DNA from: Neomonachus schauinslandi
Lineage: Eukaryota; Chordata; Mammalia; Carnivora; Phocidae
Length of the DNA: 64,000 nucleotides
Reading direction: 5' to 3'
NCBI RefSeq assembly: GCF_002201575.2
Contig: NC_058406.1
Coordinates: forward strand, 126,956,164-127,020,163
Below, piece after piece: positions 56,590 through 64,000 of this stretch (positions within the stretch are counted from its first letter, which is position 1; each line of letters begins with the position of its first letter). The position numbers and the translations under genes were made by a program. The notes beneath the pieces are model-generated. The model was given only the letters and a program-made list of their open reading frames with translations. It made no database searches and was not told the DNA's origin.

Positions 56590-58485
56590 TCCATTAAAAT
56601 ATGTTATATTCTCCAAATTAAGATTCTAAAATACTAAAAATTCTAAAAATGTTAACATGAAAAATATAATTTTAAGTACTAAACAGAAATCAAAGAATCC
56701 AATAAAACCAAGCAACTTCTTTTCTAAGGTGTTCAATTAGTAATAATGGCATATCTTTTTATATCAACCTCAGATAATGGGTCACTACAGTTAATGTCAC
56801 TGATTTCTAATCCCCTCAGAGGGGATAATTACCTATTGAGTTAATCATAATGATGACATTTTTTCTTGAATAGAAAGGAGAATGAAGACAGTTATCAATA
56901 TGAAAATTCAACCATTTAAAATCTTTTCCCAGTGGATTATGGGGTATTCTTTGTTGATGCAATAAAGAGGCTGAGATAAACACATCATAACCCCCCCCTA
57001 CACTGGGTACTAGGCAAATAGCTTATCTGACAGAGAAAGGATATGCAGTCCCTCAAACCAACAATGACAGGATGCTCTCAGGGACAGCAGGATCTCTCTC
57101 TCTGCTCTTGCCTTGCGTGGCACATGACAAACAGTAGTGAAAAATTAGCAATTATTGGCATTTGTCAAGTCTGGTTCTGTGGCAGGAAAATGGAAACAGC
57201 AGCAATCATGCTCAATTTAAGTCTCCAGTGATGTCAGGCTTTTCATAGACTCACATGGACATCTGAAGAGACTTGAAAAGGTTTACAGATGTGCAGTCAG
57301 CTATGACAGTGATGCTGCCAACATGGCTCATGGATCAACTAACGATTAAGATATCAAAAGCGATCTCTGTAGCTTGCTGACAGCTGGTTCAATTGTTTGC
57401 ACCTGTTTCCCCTGCATTACACATGTGTCTGGAACGGATTATTCTGCCTTGCACTAGAAACATTTCACCTTTCCTCACTGTGACGTCCTCCAGGACCATC
57501 ACTCCCGAAGACCAGGTGGCTCTCTACAAGGGTCCACAGAGGGAGGAAACCTGTGTGCTTTTGAAAATGGCTCTGGGATGTTGGGCCTGACAAAGTTATC
57601 AGTTAAGGTTAGTTCTTGTTAACAGTTAACAGTGATAATACGAACAATGTTTGCTTCTAACAGGAATAAGGGAGAGAGCTCTGTGATCCCACAGGGATAT
57701 TCAACCTTCATCTCTTCTTCAGATAATAGTATCACCATCCATCCAGCCATCTTGAATCTGGTGGTAGAACTAGATAGGAGTATAAGTAAATCAACGAGCC
57801 ATTCCCTGGGTCCCCTGGTCTTCCTGTTGCCCAGGATATCTCTCACTCTCAGAGCCAAATTTACCGTGAAGCTGAGGAAACTCAAGCTTCAGATTCTTGC
57901 AGTTGCATGGGCTCTTTCCCAGGTTCTGAGAGTTGCCCTCGCAAGGGGTTCACATGGTTACATATTTTTGTAAAATGTGCAAAAGTAAGACATTTTAACC
58001 ACAGTGGGTTAAGACTGCTGTTTCTTTCCACTTTGACTTCTCCTCTGACATACTTCCCATCATGTGATGTGGTGTTGGGGTGGTTGTGGGCACTTTTAGT
58101 GTCTGGTTAAGGGGAAGCTGAGTTGGGGACACATTTAGTTTGGGTTTAGTGGGATATTTTTATGCGGTTTGCAGTCACTTCCATGTATATTTAAGTTATT
58201 GCTGGCTTCCAGGAATACTCCCTACTGTCCATTATTTATGCCTAATTTGGAATTCATAATTCTATATTCTTAAGGAGGATCCCCTAAATTATAAAAGTTG
58301 CTGGTCCCCCAAAACCTGATATCTCCCACTTGCTCCTTATATCTAGTCACCAAATCCTGTCCATTCCATCTAGCGGTATGCTGGTCAACTGGTTCTCAAA
58401 AAATAAAAAGCCCAGATTTATAGTGTGTGCTAATTTCTGTGGCCAATTTCCATCACAGCTACCAAGCTACCAATGGTTAAATAAG
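56590..58485. other. Low-copy DNA, no gene recognised
   Basis: 56.6-58.5 kb shows no named repeat. 56940-58000 is less AT-rich than its surroundings and holds the longest non-repeat open frame of this part (57632-57973, 113 codons, plus), with an overlapping antisense frame (57619-57885). Neither shows a family motif that I know. Old LTR or DNA-transposon relics are possible. Confidence 0.4.
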
Positions 58486-58487
58486 CA

Positions 58488-58735
58488 GCTCATACTATTT
58501 CTTTTCTTTTCTTTTTTTAAAGATTTATTTATTTATTTTAGAAAGAGAGAGAGAGCATGCAAGTGAGCAGAGGCGGGGGCAGAGGCAGAGGGAAGGAGAA
58601 TCCTCAAGCAGATTACCTGCTGAGCACAGAGCCTGATGTGGGACTCCATCCTAGGACCCTGAGATCATGACCTGAGCCAAATTCAAGAGCCGGACATTTA
58701 CCCACTGAGCCACCCAGGCACCTCATGGTATTTCT
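58488..58735 (-). mobile_element. CAN-type SINE, older form, antisense
   Basis: Body about 58503-58723, with GAGA tract, 'ctccatcctaggaccctgagatcatgacc' and head 'gagccacccaggcacctc'. CATACTATTTCT (58491-58502) and CATGGTATTTCT (58724-58735) flank it with two mismatches. Confidence 0.9.
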
Positions 58736-58819
58736 GAATATGTAACAATTGACCATTGCAAGCTGGTACAACATGGCTCCAATATACCACTAATCCTCCC
58801 TCAGAAATAATTTTATGAA

Positions 58820-59990
58820 TTGGCCTCTCTTCTTCATTTCTAATTACCTTAGTTAAGACTTTCATCTTTCCTCAACCCCATCATCCCAAGACCATTCTTA
58901 ACAGCTTCTTATCCTGTTTTCAGTTACCTGGCTGTTGTGAGTGCAGTCTACCTTCTAGAATACCACTAGATTTACTTCTTAAAATGCAAATTTGACCATG
59001 TGAGCCTCTCACTTTAATCCTCCTCTGGCTTCCCCGTTATCCACAGGGGAAAAATTGAAATTCCCAAGCTTGTTTACACGTTCCTTCATGTTCTGACCCT
59101 TACACATCATCTGGCCTCATCTCCCTCCATAGTACTGGAGCTTCCTGAGTGAACTCAACAATTCCCAAACATGATGAAACCATCACTTTTCTGGGCTTTT
59201 GTTCATGCTGTGCCTCTGCTTGGATTCTGCTTCTTTTCTTTCTCTGCTTGGCAAACCCCTATGCATGCACACATCTATACACTGGTCTGTTTTACAGACT
59301 GTGGAAAAGTTTCTCTGCATGACGGCTACCTCAAGGATGTCCTCTGCAGAGACTCATTAAATTTACAAAAGTTCACTTGAAGACCCAGGACAAAAGGAGG
59401 GACAAAGAACGGAATATCTCCATATCAGAAGTTACATTTCCCCAAATTCTCTATGTATCTCACCAAACAATACCAAACATAGCATTGTCCCACTAATTGA
59501 GACCACTCTTTCATTGCTGGCTCTAAAACATATCATTCACTATTGCAGGATCAAAGAAACTGAATTTGGATTTGGGATCCCAGGCCAGGAGTGTGAAAAG
59601 TTAACTTCAGGTTTTCTGCCCAAGTCAGCTTCCAGAGATAGTCATTAAAATAAGGTCTATCTTGTTGAACTGATAACCTGTGTCAAATTGTCACATTCCA
59701 AAACCATTCTGTATCTCTTCTACTTTCAGTTGCATTCCCTGTGAAGGTTACTCAACTTCATAAGGTTCTTGGGTCTTCCAACAGGATTCTTTCCATACTT
59801 TTTATAGAACTCATGAAGATGTACATAACCATCTGTTTATATGCCTATCTCCTATGGCTAGACTATACACTCCTCAAGAATAGGAACCAGATCTTGTTAA
59901 ACCTGATATTCTCAATGCCTAACAAAATGGCCCCTCAGTAGCATGTAGAAATCCTCAATAAGTATGTGCTGAATAAAGAATGGAGGGATG
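58820..59990 (+). repeat. L2 LINE 3' part, sense, in two pieces
   Basis: Piece one (58820-59345): 'tttgaccatgtgagcctctcactttaatcctcctctggcttcccc', 'catcatctggcctcatctcc', 'gggcttttgttcatgctgtgcctctgc'. Piece two (about 59800-59990): 'ctatggctagactatacactcctcaagaataggaaccag' and 'aaatcctcaataagtatgtgctgaataaagaatgg'. Both follow sense L2. 59346-59799 between them is unassigned and may be an insertion or a decayed L2. Confidence 0.75.
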
Positions 59991-60191
59991 GATATATGAA
60001 TGAAATGATGAAGTAGGCAAGGCAGTGGTCAAGGTAGGAAAGATAAATTTTTCCATATTCATACAAGTGGCAGTTGGAATACACCCAGCATGATACAATC
60101 AAATGACAACTCTGGAAATAAATAGTGGAAGCTCTTGGTTTTGTTGCTATTAATGTTTACAAGTATAATGTCTTTATGAAATTAATCCTTT

Positions 60192-60423
60192 TTGATATAA
60201 TAAATTTTTTAAAATATTTATTTATTTGAGAGAGAGTGAGAGTGCACAAGAGAGTGAACATGAGTGGGGGTGAAGGGCATAGGGAGAGGGACAAGCAGGC
60301 TCCCTGCTGAGCAGGGCGGCCAACTGGGTGCTCGATCCCAGGACCCTGAGATCATGACCTAAGCTGAAGGTAGATGTTTAATGGACTGAGCCACCCAAGC
60401 ATCCCTTGATATGATAAATTTTA
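60192..60423 (-). mobile_element. CAN-type SINE, older form, antisense
   Basis: Body about 60210-60405, with GAGA tract and head 'gagccacccaagcatccc'. TTGATATAATAAATTTTT (60192-60209) and TTGATATGATAAATTTTA (60406-60423) are a slightly diverged target-site duplication. Confidence 0.93.
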
Positions 60424-60433
60424 ATCATTAAAA

Positions 60434-60682
60434 AAAGAAATTTAGTTGGGGGGGGGCCCTGGGTGGCTCAGTCAACTGAGTATTCAACTCTTGATTTCAG
60501 CTCAGGTCATCTCAGGGTCATAAGGTTGGGCTCCATGTTCAGCACAGAGTCTGCTTGAGATTCTTTCTCCTCCTCTACCTCTGCTCCCCCCCCTGCTCAT
60601 GTGCTCTCTCTCTCTCTCTCTCTAAAATAAATAAATAAATAAAATCTTAAAAAAAATTTTTTTTTAAAGAGATATAGTTGGG
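60434..60682 (+). mobile_element. CAN-type SINE, older form, sense
   Basis: From 'gggggggggccctgggtggctcag' (about 60451) with 'ctcaactcttgatttcagctcaggtcat', CT tract and (AAAT)n tail to about 60660. Flanks AAAGAAATTTAGTTGGG and AAAGAGATATAGTTGGG (about 60434-60450 and 60666-60682) differ at two bases. It lies head to head with the preceding antisense SINE. Confidence 0.92.
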
Positions 60683-62935
60683 ATAATAGGAAAAACTACT
60701 AGAATTAAAGTCCAGCTCATGCCTGTAGTGAGTACATGATGAGCACTTAATGAATACTAAGTGTTGTATAAGAAAAGGGGATACACAGGGCTAACGGGGG
60801 GAAGAGGTGGTAAGCTAAGAGAGGAGAGACCAAAAAGCAGTGTGGAAAAGAAATGCAGAGGAGGCTATTGTGATAATAAAGAAACTTGCTATTGGCTTTG
60901 TAGGAAGAAACTGGGGTGGGGCAGAGGAATATAGGAAGGAACAAATACCTTAGACAGAAAGGTATCTACTAAACTAAATGAAAAAAGTGGGTGAGTAGAT
61001 GGTTGCAGGCACCAATTTCAATAGACTGATTTGCAGAGGACTTTCTTATACATTATAAATACACATGATATAATTGATGTTTCTAAACTTTATGACAGTG
61101 TTTCCCAAAATATGTTTTGTGGAACACTAATGTTTTCAAGATGGTAATGGTTGTTTCATTGGAAAAATATTCCACATACCTTATAACCAACCTTTGCTCT
61201 CTTAGATATTAAAGGCTCTGGGAATTTGAAAACACATGTCAGCCCCCCTTTTTTGTTTTAATTTATCCCCTTTTTTAACCCAACTTTTCCCAAATATTTC
61301 TAACCACTAAACACTTCTTTCATAAAACATCTACTGAGACAGCAAAGGATGAGAGTTTTCCTCAGAACATAGTTAATAAATATATGTGTTTCATCTAATT
61401 CACATCAAGGAGGCCCCAGAGTGTGACATGGACAGGGATACTTTATTTCAACCAATCTTAATTTTTAGTAACCACAGAGAAAAAATAGGCACAAGTGACT
61501 TACTATTTGAAACTCAGTTTTCTTCTCTGTGGTATTTTCTTCTCTGCCCTCAATTTTCTTCTCTGCCCCACCAATATGTGAAGATGATGGGAACAGCATC
61601 TCTGAAAATGCTTTGGAAAGGTTTAGAACAGCTGCTGGAAGGCAACATGACCAGATCACTGGACTAGGAGTCAGGAGACCTGGCATGCCTGGCTTTGACA
61701 GTTAATCTTCCATTAAGTGTGTGGGTTTACAAAAGTTATATGAACTGCCAGGATTTCACTTTCATATATATATATATTGCATACGTGCATGCAAAAGACT
61801 GGGTCTAAAAGCTAAAAGGTCCTGAGCTGAGATTGTTTGACAGTAAGCTGAGAACAAGATGGGACACAGGGTAAGTGCCCAGTCCAGGTTGAGAAGTACT
61901 AACAGCTGGGAGTGCTACAAGATAGACATGGCAGTTAACCAAGGGGAAAGGAAGGATGGACCCACTTTTGCTGGGTGAAGAACCTGTCTGGGTGCTTGGC
62001 AACAAAACCAGGAGTGGAGGGCCATCGGCTCACACCTCCTTTCCTGGCCCTATCCACATACTTACCATCCCCATGTCAGCTTGAGCCTATCTTGGCTGTC
62101 TGTGATATCTCTACCTTCTGACTTAGGCCATAGGCCAATGGGTGCTGGATGTGGTGGTACATAGGAAACCCTCTCTACTCTTTTATAAGAATGGTCTGGA
62201 AATGGTATGCTATTCCTTACTTATCTCAGTTAGACTGCACTGAGTGGCAGGGCCCATTTGAACCTGGAGCTGTAGACTTCCTGACCATTAATACATGTTT
62301 GTTGCCTGCTGGGTGCTATGCATAGGTGTAGAGCCCTCTGACTGCATCTGTTGTACCTAGTTTGCCTACTTCCCCATTTTCCCTGGGCTCTGGTATGTGG
62401 TTTTTCCTTTTATCTCCCTGGAAGGACTTGAGTCTAGATTTGGCCTTTTGTCCAGTTCCTGTATTTTCCTTTTCTGCCAGGGCTTAAACCAAAATCTGAT
62501 TTCCAGGTTCCTATTAGGACATTTTGGCATTTCACTGTGTAGTCTTCCCATAACCTTGGGGAAATTCCTAAGCACACCCCATGGGGTGGAGTCACCTGTT
62601 GCAAAAATTTTTAAAAAAGGCTTAAAATGTGAACTTTGTTGTTGTTGTTGTTCATGAACTGTATACAAATGACAAAAATGCCTGATATAACACTGACCAA
62701 AATCTTATCACCTTTTAGGAAAGCAATTTTGTGGCCTACCATTTACACTTTGAGGGATATCTAGAATCACTGCTGCCTCAAAGGCTGGGTGCTCTTTCTT
62801 TGTCTGTGTCTCAATATTATCCCCACACCATTAGCCTAGGTCATACCTCCCTGGACTTGGTCTTAAATTGCCACAGTACGCTTCCTGCCAAGCTGGTCAG
62901 ACTCCAAAGTCAGTCCCAGCTTGTTCTTGTTCCCA
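60683..62935. other. Low-copy DNA, no gene recognised
   Basis: Contains a MER-like piece at 61086-61180 ('gtttcccaaaatatgttttgtggaacac'), a short (TA)n at 61763-61776 and (TTG)n at 62638-62651. The 120-codon frame 62731-63093 runs into the LTR-like segment and is not recognised. The antisense frame 62366-62668 is a chance frame. Confidence 0.45.
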
Positions 62936-62939
62936 GATG

Positions 62940-63315
62940 GCCCAGACATGTGATTGCTGGCTTGGTGCAAAGAGGGAGTAGGAAGGGTTGTGGAATGACA
63001 TCATGTGCACATTTAACTAAAACATGTCCAGCTATATATAGGAGTTCAGCGAGATCAGGTGTTCAGAGTTCAGGAGTTCAGAGATCAGCATAGGTTCCAC
63101 CCCCCCCATCTCACAAATTGATTGTGCATCTGGGCGTGAGCAGGAAACGGCAGGCAGAAATCAATTTCCCTTGATCAGTCTTAGTTCTCTCTTGTTTCTC
63201 CATGGTGTGAACATCTCACTGGGCTGGGTATGATTATAGTATTAAAGATATATATTTTACTTAACCACACGGTCCTTTAGTTCAACCCTATTATATCATT
63301 TGCTGCTCAACAAAA
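62940..63315 (+). mobile_element. Possible solo LTR
   Basis: Features in the order expected of an LTR: a TATA-like CTATATATAGGAG at about 63033-63045, a GC-richer stretch with a short internal repeat ('ggagttcagcgagatcag' and 'ggagttcagagatcag'), a poly(A)-signal-like ATTAAAG at 63242-63248 and a pyrimidine-rich end. No sure TG...CA ends or target-site duplication were found, and the family is not recognised. Non-coding. Confidence 0.35.
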
Positions 63316-63359
63316 GAAATAGTCATCTGGGCCAAAGCTATAAGAAAACTGGTTCTTTT

Positions 63360-63535
63360 GGATCTTTCAGAGCAGTACTGTCCTATAGACCTTTTGGGGA
63401 TGAAGGAAAAGTTCTTTCATTTGTAGAGTCCAGTATGGTAGCAAGTAGGAACATGTGGCTATGGAGTACTTGACATGTGGCTTGTGTGACAGAGAAATTT
63501 AAACTAAAAATTCATTTCAATGAAATAGCCTCATG
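63360..63535 (+). mobile_element. hAT-type MER DNA-transposon relic
   Basis: 'gagcagtactgtcctatagacc', 'agcaagtaggaacatgtggctatggagtacttgacatgtggcttgtgtgac' and 'gaaatagcctcatgctac' follow a common nonautonomous mammalian DNA transposon ('gccacatgtggctactgagcacttgaaatgtggctagtg'). Exact family not assigned. Confidence 0.6.
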
Positions 63536-63544
63536 CTACTATAT

Positions 63545-64000
63545 TGAGTGGTATTAGTTTTCTATTTCTGTATGGCAGATTACCACAAACTTAGCAGTTT
63601 ACTGGCCCTTTTATCACCTCACAGTTCTTTGGGTCAAAAGTCTGGGATACTTTGAGTTTCTGGTTAGAATCTCAAAAGACTGAAATGAAGGTGTTGGCAG
63701 GGCTGGGCTCTTACCTGGAGACTTGGGACAAATCTGCTTATAGGCCCATTTAGTTTCTCATGGCTATAGGTCTAAGGCTCTTGTTTGCTGCGGCTGGCTA
63801 TTGGCCAGGGGTCACTCTCAGCAGCTAGTGGCCAATCTCTGGTCTTTCCACATGGCGCCTTTCATCTGCAAGCCAGCAAATGGCTTATTGATTTCTTTCA
63901 GTGCATTGAATCGCTCTGATTTCTCCTTCTGCTACCAGCCTGGGAAAACACTCTGCTTTTAAAGGGCTCACTCGATTGGGTCAGGCCCACCGGTTGATCT
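63545..64000 (+). repeat. Old MaLR/LTR-like repeat, second copy, cut by window end
   Basis: 'gtattagttttctatttctgtatggcagattaccacaaacttagcag', 'cacctcacagttctttgggtcaaaagtctggg' and 'ttaaagggctcactcgattgggtcaggccc' are the same family as 28893-29334, in the same orientation. The right end lies outside the window. Confidence 0.7.

Noticed and set aside
57632..57973. 113-codon frame as a novel gene
   Set aside because: No recognisable domain, no splice or promoter context, and an overlapping antisense frame. Kept only as a low-interest observation.
1205..60660. tRNA genes at the SINE heads
   Set aside because: The heads are tRNA-derived but are joined to CT-rich bodies and A-rich tails with target-site duplications, so they are SINEs, not tRNA genes.

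Overview
This is a window of mammalian nuclear DNA, AT-rich and crowded with interspersed repeats. I found no intact host protein-coding gene and no functional RNA gene. The organism is almost certainly a caniform carnivore of the arctoid group (bear, seal or mustelid type). It carries about 20 copies of a tRNA-derived CAN-type SINE with the head GCGCCTGGGTGGCTCAG and the body motif 'GATCCCAGGGTCCTGGGATC', in the form seen in arctoid carnivores rather than the young dog (SINEC_Cf) or cat forms. It also carries carnivore-type LINE-1 elements.

Layout. 1-19.8 kb: low-copy DNA with scattered SINEs, MIR and L2 relics and old L1 3' ends; the largest element is an antisense L1 at 7.66-9.62 kb that splits a MIR. 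19.87-20.94 kb: an RPL7 processed pseudogene with a SINE inserted into one of its target-site duplications (TSDs). 21-25.8 kb: several antisense L1 fragments. 27.1-28.4 kb: a cluster of hAT-type MER relics followed by an L2. 28.9-34.8 kb: an older repeat split by a stack of antisense L1. Its ORF2 relic carries eight identical 81-bp tandem copies of the segment that encodes the reverse-transcriptase F-x-D-D motif. 35-37.3 kb: an L2 relic split by a sense L1 3' end with a perfect 16-bp TSD and by a SINE-in-SINE nest. 37.6-50.5 kb: a three-layer nest of antisense L1s. An old L1M is split by a second L1 (13-bp TSD), which is split in turn by a full-length 6.16-kb L1 (16-bp TSD, GC-rich 5' UTR, damaged ORF1 and ORF2). 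50.9-64 kb: MaLR/ERVL-type LTR relics, MIRs, L2s, more SINEs, a possible solo LTR near 63 kb and low-copy DNA.

Almost all L1 fragments (12 of 13 listed) and most SINEs (16 of 20) lie on the minus strand. This would fit an intron of a plus-strand gene, but no exon was recognised, so it is inference only. None of the retroelement reading frames looks able to make a full protein. I see no new multi-gene system. The most unusual object is the in-frame 81-bp array inside the L1 reverse-transcriptase domain.
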